Below, in pieces: positions 1-7,748 of a stretch of DNA of 27,827 bases. The position numbers were made by a program, and so were the translations under genes. The stretch's first letter is position 1. The number at the start of each line of letters is the position of its first letter. The DNA is from Bordetella parapertussis (GTDB lineage: Bacteria; Pseudomonadota; Gammaproteobacteria; Burkholderiales; Burkholderiaceae_B). Under the pieces are notes generated by a model. That model was given only the letters and a program-made list of their open reading frames with translations. It searched no databases and was not told where the DNA came from. The DNA lies in NCBI GenBank assembly GCA_945903445.1, contig CAMDNZ010000040.1, positions 1 to 27,827 of the forward strand, read 5' to 3'.

Positions 1-360
1 GTGACGGGGACCATATTGGCCAGGGCGCGAGGGGAATTCATGGCAGTGCGGCGTTTATAAAGCGGCCGCGGCCGGAGCGACAGCTCCCCGACCGAAGCAC
101 ATGGGGTTGCGGTGCAACTGGACGCCGGATTACATCACAGACACAGCCCCTGGGCAAACCCCTGAGAACCCCATGAGTGCAACAGGGTGTTTACCGATGG
201 AATTAGCAACAGTACGGCAACATTCCAGGAGCGGGATCAGGGTGTTGATTGGGGTGATGCAAAGGCACCGGCACATCAGTTTATCGGTAGCCTACTAACC
301 TATTGTGACTGAATCGTGCAGGCGGCGCAGAGGGCACACTGGCGCCGATTTTTCGGACAA
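1..360. other. Gene-free stretch
   Basis: No convincing coding region, RNA gene or repeat is seen here. The open frames are short and their translations resemble no family I recognise. The stretch lies beyond the 3' end of zur and may hold the downstream flank of a gene outside the window. I looked for cobalamin-riboswitch and tRNA features and found none. Confidence 0.5.
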
Positions 361-906
361 TTAGCCGTGTGAATGGCCGTGACCGTGGTGATGGCCTGCG
401 TGTGCATCGACGGCAGAGTCTTTCTGACAGGTCGCGCACAAGGCGCGGATTTCGGTTTCGTGCGAGGTGGGTTTGAAGCCGGTCAGTGCGACCCGTTCGG
501 CCAAGCGTGCGCTCATGACGGGGTCGCTTATTTCGGCCACTGCGCCGCAATGCGTACACACTACCAGCAGGTCATGCGGCGCGCCACCCGCATCGTGACA
601 GGCGATCCAGGCATTGACGGCGTCCAGGCGGTGAATAAGGCCGGCTTCAACCAAAAAATCCAGTGCCCGGTAGACCGTCGGAGGCGCAGACCCAGGATGA
701 ACTTCACGCATGCCGTCCAGCAACTCGTAGGCTTTCAGACTGCGGCCATTCTGACGCAGCAGCAGTTCCAATACCTGCCGCCGAATGGGTGTTAACCGGC
801 GACCTTGCTGTTCGCACAGCGCTTGCGCTACCCGCAAATGTTCGGCCACGCCGCCTTCGTTTGTGTGCTGGATCGTCCCGGAAGCTGCCATGTGCGAGTC
901 CGCCAT
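361..906 (-). CDS. zur: Zinc uptake regulator Zur (Fur family)
   Basis: Fur-family repressor that binds DNA when loaded with zinc and shuts off zinc-uptake genes. The protein has about 181 residues. It has an N-terminal winged helix (RRLTPIRRQVLELLL, then PPTVYRALDFLVEAGLIHRL) and a C-terminal metal and dimerisation domain with two CxxC pairs (CTHC and CATC), the structural zinc site usual for Zur and Fur. The C-terminus is a His-rich tail (HAGHHHGHGHSHG). The open frame runs further upstream, but that extension is low-complexity and crosses the operator. I chose the ATG at 906; ATG 891 is a close alternative, with a GGCGG stretch about 7-8 bases before it. The gene is divergent from the znuCBA operon, and the palindrome just upstream suggests autoregulation. 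Zur rather than Fur is inferred from the neighbours and the His tail. Confidence 0.9.
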   Translation of the reverse strand: MADSHMAASGTIQHTNEGGVAEHLRVAQALCEQQGRRLTPIRRQVLELLLRQNGRSLKAYELLDGMREVHPGSAPPTVYRALDFLVEAGLIHRLDAVNAWIACHDAGGAPHDLLVVCTHCGAVAEISDPVMSARLAERVALTGFKPTSHETEIRALCATCQKDSAVDAHAGHHHGHGHSHG

Positions 907-912
907 AGTTTG

Positions 913-925
913 GTTATGATATAAC
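913..925. promoter_or_regulatory. Zur-box-like palindrome between zur and znuCBA
   Basis: Perfect 5-bp arms GTTAT and ATAAC around GAT. On the minus strand the sequence reads ATGTTATATCATAAC, close to the known proteobacterial Zur operator core (GTTATA-N-TATAAC type). It lies 7 bases upstream of the zur ATG and upstream of the mini-ORF and znuC, so one site could control both directions. TATTAT at 931-936 could be a -10 element for the znu direction. The 10-mer GTTATATCAT recurs before the TonB receptor gene. Confidence 0.75.
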
Positions 926-970
926 ATTCGTATTATCTTGCTTTGCGCCATTGTTGCGGCGCAATTTTTC

Positions 971-1111
971 ATGCCTGCACGTGCTTCCCATTCTTCCGGC
1001 TTCTCGCCTAATCGACGTCCATTTCTATTGACAGCGGCGTGGGCCCGCGTGTGTCTGGCCCTGGTGGTGAGTGCTGCGTTGTGGGCCATGACGCTGTGGG
1101 CCCTGGGTTAA
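971..1111 (+). CDS. Small single-helix membrane protein, first ORF of znu operon
   Basis: A 46-codon ORF: ATG at 971, TAA at 1109-1111, only two bases before the znuC ATG. The N-terminal half is polar and basic (ASHSSGFSPNRRPF). The C-terminal half is one hydrophobic helix rich in Ala, Leu, Val and Trp (ARVCLALVVSAALWAMTLWALG). Codons in the second half show the G/C-ending bias of the neighbouring genes, which supports real coding. No strong Shine-Dalgarno sequence is visible. Its position suggests translational coupling to znuC and co-regulation by Zur. I do not recognise a family. It could also be a leader ORF or a chance frame. Confidence 0.45.
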   Translation: MPARASHSSGFSPNRRPFLLTAAWARVCLALVVSAALWAMTLWALG

Positions 1112-1113
1112 AC

Positions 1114-1851
1114 ATGACGGCGTTGCCCCTTATCGCGCAGGCCGCCAGTATAGAGCTAGACGACGTAACGCTCGGCTGGCGGGGACGTAGCGCCGTGCGT
1201 CATGTCTCTGGGCACTTTCGGCCGGGCTGTATGACCGCCATCGTCGGTCCCAACGGCGCAGGTAAATCCACCCTGATCAAAGGGATCATGGGCGTGTTGC
1301 GTCCGACCTCGGGAAGGGTGATTGTGCATGGCGCGCGTACCGACGAGCTGGGCTGGCTGCCGCAGGCCGGCGAGTTGGACCGTGGTTTTCCCATCACGGT
1401 GCTCGAATTGGTGGCGATGGGGGCATGGCGGCGCAACGGCGCCTGGCGGGGCCTGGACGACGACGAGTTGGCACGCGCGCACGACGCGCTGGTGCAGGTG
1501 GGCATGGGCGGCAGCGAGCGTCGCATTGTCGGCACCCTGTCGGGTGGGCAGTTGCAGCGGGTGTTGTTCGCACGGCTCTTGATGCAGGATGCGCGGGTGT
1601 TGCTGTTGGACGAGCCGTTTTCGGCGGTTGACAGCCATACGACCGACGAGCTGATTCAGTTGCTGTGCGACTGGCATAGTAAGGGCCGCAGCGTCATTGC
1701 TGTTTTGCATGACATGGAACTGGTGCGCGAGCATTTCCCCCACACGCTGTTGCTATCGGGCGAAGTGATTGCCTGGGGTGACACCGAAAGCGTGCTGACT
1801 CGCGAGAACTTGAAGGCCGCCCGCCGTATGCGCGACGAGAGTCCGATATGA
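1114..1851 (+). CDS. znuC: Zinc ABC transporter ATP-binding protein ZnuC
   Basis: Cytoplasmic ATPase that powers zinc import with ZnuB and ZnuA; 245 residues, normal for the family. It has a Walker A (GPNGAGKS), a Q-loop region (GWLPQAGELDRGFPI), the ABC signature (LSGGQLQRV), a Walker B (VLLLDEPF) and an H-loop (VLHDME). The start is ATG 1114; the open frame extends 25 codons upstream, but those overlap the mini-ORF and do not look like the family N-terminus. The gene overlaps znuB by 4 bases (ATGA). Manganese-type relatives (MntB/SitB) share this fold. The zinc assignment rests on adjacent zur, the operator and the His-rich ZnuA. Confidence 0.93.
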   Translation: MTALPLIAQAASIELDDVTLGWRGRSAVRHVSGHFRPGCMTAIVGPNGAGKSTLIKGIMGVLRPTSGRVIVHGARTDELGWLPQAGELDRGFPITVLELVAMGAWRRNGAWRGLDDDELARAHDALVQVGMGGSERRIVGTLSGGQLQRVLFARLLMQDARVLLLDEPFSAVDSHTTDELIQLLCDWHSKGRSVIAVLHDMELVREHFPHTLLLSGEVIAWGDTESVLTRENLKAARRMRDESPI

Positions 1852-2729
1852 CCGTATGGGACATGCTGATTTCGCCGTTTCTGGATTACGGCTTCATGCG
1901 TCGGGCGCTGGCTGGCGCCTGGGCCTTGGCTGCGGGCGCGGCACCGCTGGGCGTGTTTCTGGTGCTGCGCCGAATGAGCTTGATGGGCGATGCGATGTCG
2001 CACGCCATTTTGCCCGGCGTGGCTGCGGGTTATTTGTTGGCAGGCCTGTCGCTGCCTGCCATGATGCTGGGCGGTGTAGTGACGGGTCTGGCGGTGGCAT
2101 TGTTGGCCGGGCTGGTGGCACGACTGACGCCCCTGCGCGAGGACGCCAGCTTTGCTGCGTTCTATTTGATTTCTTTAGGTTTGGGCGTGCTGCTCGTGTC
2201 CTTGCGGGGGTCGAACGTCGATCTGTTGCATGTGCTGTTCGGCACGGTGCTGGGATTGAACGACGACGCGCTCTTGCTGGTGACGGCCTGCGCGACCGTC
2301 ACGCTTGTGGCATTGGCGTTGGTCTACCGCCTGTTGATCGCCGAATGCCTGGATCCCGGGTTCCTGCGTGCGACCGGTGGCGGCGGATCGTTGGTGCATA
2401 TGGGGTTTCTGGCCTTGGTGGTGCTCAATCTGGTTGCGGGTTTTCAGGTGTTGGGCACGTTGATGGTGGTGGGCATGATGATGCTGCCTGCGGCCAGTGC
2501 ACGATTCTGGATGGCATCGGCAGCGGGGCAGATTTCATTGGCGGTCGGCATGGGTGCCGTAGCGTCGTGGGCCGGGTTGCTGGTGTCGTATCACTTCAAC
2601 GTGCCGGCTTCGCCCGCCATCATTCTTTGTGCCGGTCTGGCCTATCTGTTGTCGGTGGCGATAGGTCCGCATGGTGGGCTGCTGCATACCTTGCGTCGTC
2701 GTCGCCTGCCCGTGGCGCGCGGCTGGTAG
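1848..2729 (+). CDS. znuB: Zinc ABC transporter permease ZnuB
   Basis: ABC-3 family integral membrane permease, 293 residues, with a hydrophobic pattern consistent with about eight or nine helices. The family stretch near residues 40-60 is clear (LRRMSLMGDAMSHAILPGVA), as are PLREDASFAAFYLISLGLGVLL and a conserved late segment (FQVLGTLMVVGMMMLPAASARF). The start overlaps the znuC stop as ATGA, the usual translational coupling. It forms the membrane channel of the ZnuABC zinc importer. Codon use matches the surrounding core genes. Confidence 0.93.
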   Translation: MTVWDMLISPFLDYGFMRRALAGAWALAAGAAPLGVFLVLRRMSLMGDAMSHAILPGVAAGYLLAGLSLPAMMLGGVVTGLAVALLAGLVARLTPLREDASFAAFYLISLGLGVLLVSLRGSNVDLLHVLFGTVLGLNDDALLLVTACATVTLVALALVYRLLIAECLDPGFLRATGGGGSLVHMGFLALVVLNLVAGFQVLGTLMVVGMMMLPAASARFWMASAAGQISLAVGMGAVASWAGLLVSYHFNVPASPAIILCAGLAYLLSVAIGPHGGLLHTLRRRRLPVARGW

Positions 2730-2769
2730 TCGGCTGGCAAGTCTCGAACGTCTCAAAAGGAGAAAATCC

Positions 2770-3846
2770 ATGCAAGCCAAAAATTCGACCGTCCGCCGTC
2801 ACGTATTGCGAGGCGTGGTAACCGGTGTGTTGTCAGCCAGCGTACTGGCAAGTAGCGTTGCGCTGGCCGCCAATGCCGCCGCGGCCGATACGAAACCGAA
2901 GGTGATCGCCAGTTTCTCGATTCTGGCCGACATGGCGCAGCAGGTCGCCGGGCCGGATGCGGTCGTCGATGTGCTGGTGGATCGCAACAGCGATGCACAC
3001 GGCTTTGAACCCACGCCGCGCGATGCGCGTAAGTTGGGCGCAGCGGATGTGCTGATCGTCAACGGGTTGGGCTTCGAGTCTTGGCTGCCGCGTTTGCAGC
3101 AGGCATCGGGATTCAAGGGCACTGTGGTGACGGCGAGTGCGGGCGTCAAGGCGCGTGAGTTCGGTGAGGGCGATCAGGCCGGACACGATCATAAACATGC
3201 CGATGATCATAAGCACGATCATGACCATAAGCACGACGATGGTCATCAGCATGCTCACGCGTCCGATCACAAGCATGACGGCGGCCATTCGCACGATCAC
3301 AGCCATGCCGGTCATGATCATGGCCCGCAAGATCCCCACGCTTGGCAGAGTCTGGAAAATGGCCGGACTTATGTATTGAATATCGCCCGTGCCTTGGCCA
3401 AAGCCGATCCTGCACATGCAGACGGCTACGACAAACGGGCAAAAGCGTACCTTGCCCAGATCGATCAATTGGATGCGCGTTTGAAGCGTGATTTCGCTGC
3501 ATTGCCTGTCGAGCGTCGTAAAGTGGTCAGCTCGCACGATGCGTTCGGCTACTTCGGGCAGTCGTATGGCGTGACATTCTTGCCGGTTTCGGGTTTATCG
3601 ACCAGTGCCGAGCCGTCGGCCTCTGGATTGGCACGCCTGATCGAACAGGTCAAGCGCGAGAAGGTGTCTGCCCTGTTCATCGAGAACGTCAGCAGCCCTC
3701 GAGTGGTCGAGCAGATCGCCCGCGAAACGCAAGCCAAGGTCGGCGGCACCCTGTATTCCGATGCCTTGTCCAAAGAGGGCCAGGCATCGACCTATCTGGG
3801 CATGTTCGAGTGGAACGCCACGCAGTTGCTAAACGCTTTGCGTTGA
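2770..3846 (+). CDS. znuA: Zinc ABC transporter periplasmic binding protein ZnuA
   Basis: Cluster A-I metal-binding protein, 358 residues, with an N-terminal export signal ending near residue 39 (ALAANAAAA). The likely metal ligands are visible: H77 in SDAHGFEP, H190 in DPHAWQ, H256 in SSHDAFGYF and D331 in YSDAL. Between the first two ligands, residues about 138-184 are an Asp/His repeat loop typical of ZnuA, thought to collect zinc. The start at 2770 follows a strong AAGGAG (2757-2762); earlier in-frame codons overlap znuB and are rejected. The gene is convergent with the island 1 MFS gene. A diverged second copy of its last 31 codons lies at 7749-7844, so this copy of znuA may have come in with the island or replaced a resident gene. 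Confidence 0.93.
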   Translation: MQAKNSTVRRHVLRGVVTGVLSASVLASSVALAANAAAADTKPKVIASFSILADMAQQVAGPDAVVDVLVDRNSDAHGFEPTPRDARKLGAADVLIVNGLGFESWLPRLQQASGFKGTVVTASAGVKAREFGEGDQAGHDHKHADDHKHDHDHKHDDGHQHAHASDHKHDGGHSHDHSHAGHDHGPQDPHAWQSLENGRTYVLNIARALAKADPAHADGYDKRAKAYLAQIDQLDARLKRDFAALPVERRKVVSSHDAFGYFGQSYGVTFLPVSGLSTSAEPSASGLARLIEQVKREKVSALFIENVSSPRVVEQIARETQAKVGGTLYSDALSKEGQASTYLGMFEWNATQLLNALR

Positions 3847-3889
3847 TGGTGCCTGCATATTTGTTCTGATGCGCGAGGACGTAGGGGGC

Positions 3890-5134
3890 TTAGGTCGCCG
3901 CGTCCTGAAAGCGACGGGGGAGCTTGCGCACGGCGCGAGTGCCGAGCAGTATCAAGCCTGATGCACCCATGCCCCACATTGCCAGGTTGAGCGTCGTGGA
4001 CACGCCCAGGGCGGTGGCCGCCAGCGTGCCACCTGCAAGCGCGCCTAGCGGATCGACACCCCACGCCACAAAACGCTGGCTCGCGGCGACGCGCGATAAA
4101 AACTCGGGTGGCACCATTGCCTGCCTGATGGAATGCTCGATCACTAGATTGAGCACCACGGCGAAGTCCCACGCAGCGAAAGCAAGGACGATCAAGACGG
4201 CGTTGAATGGAAACGTGATGTCAGCGCCAAAAGTGATTAGGAGTGAGAACGGTAGCACGACGAAGAGCGAGCCAATTAGGGATATCGGAACGCCAATGCG
4301 ATTTATAAGTCGTTCAGCGAACACTGCCGCGATTAGTCCTGCGATACCGACTGCCGACAAGATTAATCCTAATGTGGTTGGCGATAGGTTTATTGTGTTG
4401 AGCGCATAGAAGGGGAACAGCGTGAAAAATGCGCTATGAAAAAAATTGAACGATGCGGAAGATACGGCAATAGCGCGTTGTACCGGGTCTCTCCACAGAG
4501 CAGAAAGCCCCTGCTTGATCTGTTGAAAATGCGGCGACGTATCATCGCCAGTGCATGTGCCGAGGTTCGACGGAATAGTATTAATAAAAACAGCACTCAG
4601 TAAATGTGCGATTACGCCTAGCGTAAATAACAAGCCAATTGATCCCATCTGTACCATAACCCCTGCAAGTACAGGTGCCACTGATTGTCCAGCTGATGCG
4701 ACGCCTTGAAGCCAGCCGTTCGCCCACGTCAATTTTGAGCGTCTGACCACAGCGGGAACTGCGGATGCCATAGCACTATCGCATAGCAATTGGGCGCATG
4801 AAAGCGCGAACGCCGATAGCGCAAGCAGCGCTACATTCAGCACTTCGATCCAAACGGCTATTGCCAGCGCCGCCATGAGTGCGGCTCGTACAGCATGGGC
4901 AGCAACAAGTATTCGCCGTCTGTTGACTTTGTCGGCAATCGCGCCAGCCGATAGCCCGAATAGCAGGGGCGCCATCTGTCCCGTGGCAGCAAGTATAGAT
5001 AGAGTGAAAATGTCAACACTCAGTGCTGAAACGGCGATAATGGGAATCGCTACCGTAAAACATGTGCTGGCGACCGTCGAAAATGCCTCGCTGCTGAGTA
5101 AGCGGTAAAAGCCGCTATTGCCGTTTTTTTTCAT
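3890..5134 (-). CDS. MFS exporter (MFS_3/EntS-like), last gene of island 1 operon
   Basis: 414-residue major facilitator with about 12 hydrophobic helices. The cytoplasmic loop between helices 2 and 3 reads GAIADKVNRRRIL, the MFS signature (G-x3-D-x2-x-R-R). The late motif SRVAASQRFVAWGVDPLGALAGG is typical of the MFS_3 group, which includes the enterobactin exporter EntS and many natural-product efflux pumps. It lies 34 bases after the SBP-like gene and on the same strand, so it is probably cotranscribed. In microcin C operons the matching role, export and self-protection, belongs to MFS protein MccC. That analogy is inference. The 5' two thirds of the gene is AT-richer than the zinc genes; the 3' end near znuA is GC-rich. 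Confidence 0.85.
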   Translation of the reverse strand: MKKNGNSGFYRLLSSEAFSTVASTCFTVAIPIIAVSALSVDIFTLSILAATGQMAPLLFGLSAGAIADKVNRRRILVAAHAVRAALMAALAIAVWIEVLNVALLALSAFALSCAQLLCDSAMASAVPAVVRRSKLTWANGWLQGVASAGQSVAPVLAGVMVQMGSIGLLFTLGVIAHLLSAVFINTIPSNLGTCTGDDTSPHFQQIKQGLSALWRDPVQRAIAVSSASFNFFHSAFFTLFPFYALNTINLSPTTLGLILSAVGIAGLIAAVFAERLINRIGVPISLIGSLFVVLPFSLLITFGADITFPFNAVLIVLAFAAWDFAVVLNLVIEHSIRQAMVPPEFLSRVAASQRFVAWGVDPLGALAGGTLAATALGVSTTLNLAMWGMGASGLILLGTRAVRKLPRRFQDAAT

Positions 5135-5168
5135 GGCGCCTTCTGCGTGGAAGTTTTAATTGGCGTTA

Positions 5169-6389
5169 TTAGAGTAGCGTCCAATCAAATAGGCCCTCTC
5201 GGGTCAGTATGTCTGGGGAGATTTCTTGGTCACCTAGTGCAATAGCTGTCGTAAGGGCTTGTAGTATTGGGATGCCAATGAAGCCCCTGTAGTAATCCAA
5301 GGGTAGTGCCGGTTGCACTATTTCTAGAATAAATTCTGGGCAATGGTTGTTGTCTGGAGACCCTTTTAGATAGTTTTCATAGTTTGTTTCTTTTTTTTCT
5401 ACCTGCCAGCCTGTAATGTTGCCGATCTGTTTTGCGCACTCTATGGCAATAATTTTGTTTGGATAGAAATCGACATAGCTCAACGTTATTAATTTCAAGC
5501 GTTTTTGATCTGGGTTTGCAGGCGGTGTTTCGGGTGGGGGGCTATTCTCAAGAATGTTGTATTTAAAAAGTTCTTCCAGCTTGTGTAGCGGAATGAACGT
5601 ATGGCCCGTTTCTAATGCCAGCTTGCAGCGATCTATTGATTTGGAGATTTTTTCCAGAATTGACATGTGTATCGCCCTCTTCGCCGAGTTGTTTGGGCGC
5701 AAAATCATGCCGATATTAGTGGCTCTGTTTTTCGTCAGGTTTGCATTTTTATAGGCTTGTAGTAGCTTGGATGAGCCTCCTAGACTTGCAGAAATTGTGG
5801 TGCCCTTTCTGTTTAAACTGGCAGATAGCATTTTTTCTGTATCTTTATGGGTAAAAAGCTCAATTTTTTGTCGTGAGTTGGGGCTGGTCCTATGTATATT
5901 TTTTTGTAGAATTAGGCCGTCTTTAGCGTATTTTGCTACATGAAAAGCTCCGCAGCTGCTGAGTTTGTTATTTTTGTTGGGGTTGTGGCGGCACCCAGGG
6001 GTCAGTGTAAAAAATGGGCTGGAGAGCAGGCGGCGAGTTAGCTTGATTTCAGGGGGTGTTTTTATGAAAACAATGTGGCGTGAAACCACTTTTATATTTA
6101 AAAACAATCTTTTTTTAATTAAAGATTGCCCTTGTGCGAGTGCGCGGGAAACGTCGTGCGCGCTAATCGCTTCTCCATCAGTCCAGAAAAAATTCTTTTT
6201 GATTGTTATTATATAGAGCGTTTGATCTGCCCTTTCAATTTTTGAAATGACTCTCGAATCAAGTTTTTCATCTGCTCGTTCCTCATACAGTCTTGCATGA
6301 ACGAGACCGGCAAAGGTTAGCCATGAGTGATCTATGCGACGACTGATTTCGCAATCTAAGATGGGCGTCTCGAGCTGAATTCGGATCAT
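5169..6389 (-). CDS. Oligopeptide-binding-protein-like (SBP_bac_5) protein without signal peptide
   Basis: 406 residues resembling the solute-binding domain of family 5 (OppA/DppA/YejA, also the C-terminal half of SgrR). The marks are FFWTDGEAISAHDVSRAL at about 67-84, equivalent to the family's 'F.DG.P.TA.DV..S' motif, and SCGAFHVAKYAKDGLILQKN at about 145-164, equivalent to 'GTGPY.....PG..L.L..N'. The N-terminus (MIRIQLETPILDCEISRR) has no hydrophobic signal and no helix-turn-helix, so the protein probably stays in the cytoplasm. It overlaps the MccB-like gene by 4 bases, so the two are translationally coupled. It is shorter than exported OppA proteins (about 500 residues). A role in holding or presenting the peptide substrate to the modifying enzyme is a guess; a degenerate regulator is an alternative. 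The region is AT-rich compared with the core. Confidence 0.75.
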   Translation of the reverse strand: MIRIQLETPILDCEISRRIDHSWLTFAGLVHARLYEERADEKLDSRVISKIERADQTLYIITIKKNFFWTDGEAISAHDVSRALAQGQSLIKKRLFLNIKVVSRHIVFIKTPPEIKLTRRLLSSPFFTLTPGCRHNPNKNNKLSSCGAFHVAKYAKDGLILQKNIHRTSPNSRQKIELFTHKDTEKMLSASLNRKGTTISASLGGSSKLLQAYKNANLTKNRATNIGMILRPNNSAKRAIHMSILEKISKSIDRCKLALETGHTFIPLHKLEELFKYNILENSPPPETPPANPDQKRLKLITLSYVDFYPNKIIAIECAKQIGNITGWQVEKKETNYENYLKGSPDNNHCPEFILEIVQPALPLDYYRGFIGIPILQALTTAIALGDQEISPDILTREGLFDWTLL

Positions 6390-7432
6390 TGATCCTCGCT
6401 CGTGATCTGAAGGGTGTTGAAGTTGATATAGGTCCGACGATTAAGGGAGTGCTGTGGCGAGGCAGATGCTAGCCAGGAAATCACGTCCTTGACTAATAGT
6501 GTCGAAACAAGGGTGTTTGTTGGTCCAAATGACCAAGGGATGATGTTGGCGTCTGGGTGAGGTTGAGAATTACGCTCGTAGTGTTTTTGATTTTTATCGA
6601 AATTATTTGGGCTGGGCGATGTGCTTGGAATTATTAGAGGCCCCCAGTACCCATCGTTGGTCCCTACCCCGGCGCTAATAGCGGCAATTTTTTTCGCGCG
6701 CGCGTATTTGTATACAATTCTCTCGATAGTTGCTTGGGGCTCATCGAGGCAATTTATAATAATACTGGCTTTGGGGATGTCTAGATCGGTCAAGTCTCTT
6801 AGTGACATGATTCTTTTTTGGTAAGAGCGTACGGTCGCTCCTTTGATGCGCTCATCAATGTATTCATGGGCACAGCGCGTTTTTGATTGTCCGATATGCC
6901 GACGAGAGTAAATGTGCTGTCGATTTAAATTGGTCTCTTCGACGGTGTCGGCATCGAGAAGTATGTAATTTTTGATGCCCATCCCAACTAGATGCTGTAG
7001 TACGCAAGAGCCGACTCCACCCAAACCTAGCACTGTGGGTGTGCTCTGGCGCAAAAGGCTAAGACCATTAGCTGTGTGTGTTCGCGTTGCGAACAGGTAT
7101 TTCAACGTGGGGTCGTCGCTTGAGTGATCCTCAGGTGTGGTATGAACTACAAATCCTCGTTCAACCAACTCAAGAAGCAGCTGGCGCTCATCCTGATTAA
7201 GCTTAATGGCGCCTTCTGGTTGTGTAATTCCATTAGTCAGATGGGCGTCTAGTGCTGTAACGTTTATCGAAGATTTAATTTGTTTTAATCTTAGCGATAG
7301 TGAAGGAAGAATTAGATCTAATCCATTTTCGTTTTGTTTTTTTAAAACGCATGGGTTCCAATAGAAACGGTGCAAATGTTGACCCGGTTTTGGGCCAACA
7401 TTCGTCTTAGCAACGACGGGTGAAGAGCGCAT
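6386..7432 (-). CDS. MccB/ThiF-like E1-type peptide adenylyltransferase
   Basis: 348 residues. The C-terminal two thirds is a ThiF/MoeB/HesA fold: nucleotide loop GLGGVG (136-141), LLDADTVEETNLNRQ (158-172) with Asp and Asn/Arg of the ATP site, IGQSK with K184, and CLDEPQ with D230, the likely metal-binding Asp. The pattern VGTNDGYWGPLIIP and FGPTNTLVSTLLVKDVISWL follow the microcin C enzyme MccB, which joins AMP to a peptide C-terminus. Residues 20-100 could be a peptide-recognition clamp like the MccB N-terminus. Unlike MccB and ThiF there are no paired CxxC zinc ligands. It overlaps the 58-codon ORF upstream by 26 bases and the SBP-like gene downstream by 4. Other ThiF-type peptide enzymes, such as PaaA of pantocin A, remain possible models, so the exact reaction is unknown. 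Confidence 0.8.
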   Translation of the reverse strand: MRSSPVVAKTNVGPKPGQHLHRFYWNPCVLKKQNENGLDLILPSLSLRLKQIKSSINVTALDAHLTNGITQPEGAIKLNQDERQLLLELVERGFVVHTTPEDHSSDDPTLKYLFATRTHTANGLSLLRQSTPTVLGLGGVGSCVLQHLVGMGIKNYILLDADTVEETNLNRQHIYSRRHIGQSKTRCAHEYIDERIKGATVRSYQKRIMSLRDLTDLDIPKASIIINCLDEPQATIERIVYKYARAKKIAAISAGVGTNDGYWGPLIIPSTSPSPNNFDKNQKHYERNSQPHPDANIIPWSFGPTNTLVSTLLVKDVISWLASASPQHSLNRRTYINFNTLQITSEDQ

Positions 7433-7583
7433 CAGTATCTACGCTCGTAGTGATTTCAAGCCTAAATGCTGGATTATTGAGATCCATGCTGCGATTTGTT
7501 TCACATTCGTTTACGTCGGTTTGAATTTCGCTAGCGAGGTTTGATTGGGGCATGTTTGCCCCGTGAGCCTTATCGAGGTGCAT
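7407..7583 (-). CDS. Candidate precursor peptide, 58 aa
   Basis: ORF with ATG at 7583 and an in-frame stop (TAG) 14 codons upstream. A good Shine-Dalgarno AAGGGA (7589-7594) sits five bases from the start. The peptide begins MHLDKAHGANMPQSNLASEI and ends SVDTDALFTRRC. It is polar, has two Cys and no membrane helix. The middle (DLNNPAFRLEITT) could be a leader-like recognition segment. Its end overlaps the start of the MccB-like gene by 26 bases in another frame, implying coupled translation. Size, position and ribosome binding site fit a RiPP precursor. I do not recognise the sequence, and its C-terminus is Cys, not the Asn of microcin C precursors. It could instead be a small regulatory or leader peptide. 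Confidence 0.55.
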   Translation of the reverse strand: MHLDKAHGANMPQSNLASEIQTDVNECETNRSMDLNNPAFRLEITTSVDTDALFTRRC

Positions 7584-7658
7584 AAATTTCCCTTGGCGTT
7601 GATCATCAATGTAAAGAAGTTTCTACATTTCGATGTAGGCTACGTTTATGCTCGCGCT

Positions 7659-7687
7659 CATCTACGACCGCATCGAAGTTTTTTCAA
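7659..7687 (-). promoter_or_regulatory. Possible promoter for island 1 operon
   Basis: On the minus strand TTGAAA (7682-7687) is followed 17 bases later by TAGATG (7659-7664). The -35 is a good match and the -10 is poor. It lies about 75 bases upstream of the 58-codon ORF. A small hairpin (7623-7638, stem CTACAT/ATGTAG) lies in the presumed leader. Confidence 0.2.
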
Positions 7688-7748
7688 ATGGTTGGTTGGT
7701 CCTATCGGCTTAAAAAGCCCCCTCCCGCGGTCGTGTGTATGACTTGTC

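Noticed and set aside
1..360. Possible metal or cobalamin riboswitch or tRNA at the left end
   Set aside because: No conserved core elements or cloverleaf could be found by eye.
907..1089. N-terminal extension of zur to 1089
   Set aside because: It crosses the Zur-box palindrome and the mini-ORF region, and has no resemblance to Fur-family N-termini.
7407..7553. Shorter 48-aa version of the precursor ORF starting at 7553
   Set aside because: The ATG at 7583 is in frame ten codons earlier and has a much better ribosome binding site.
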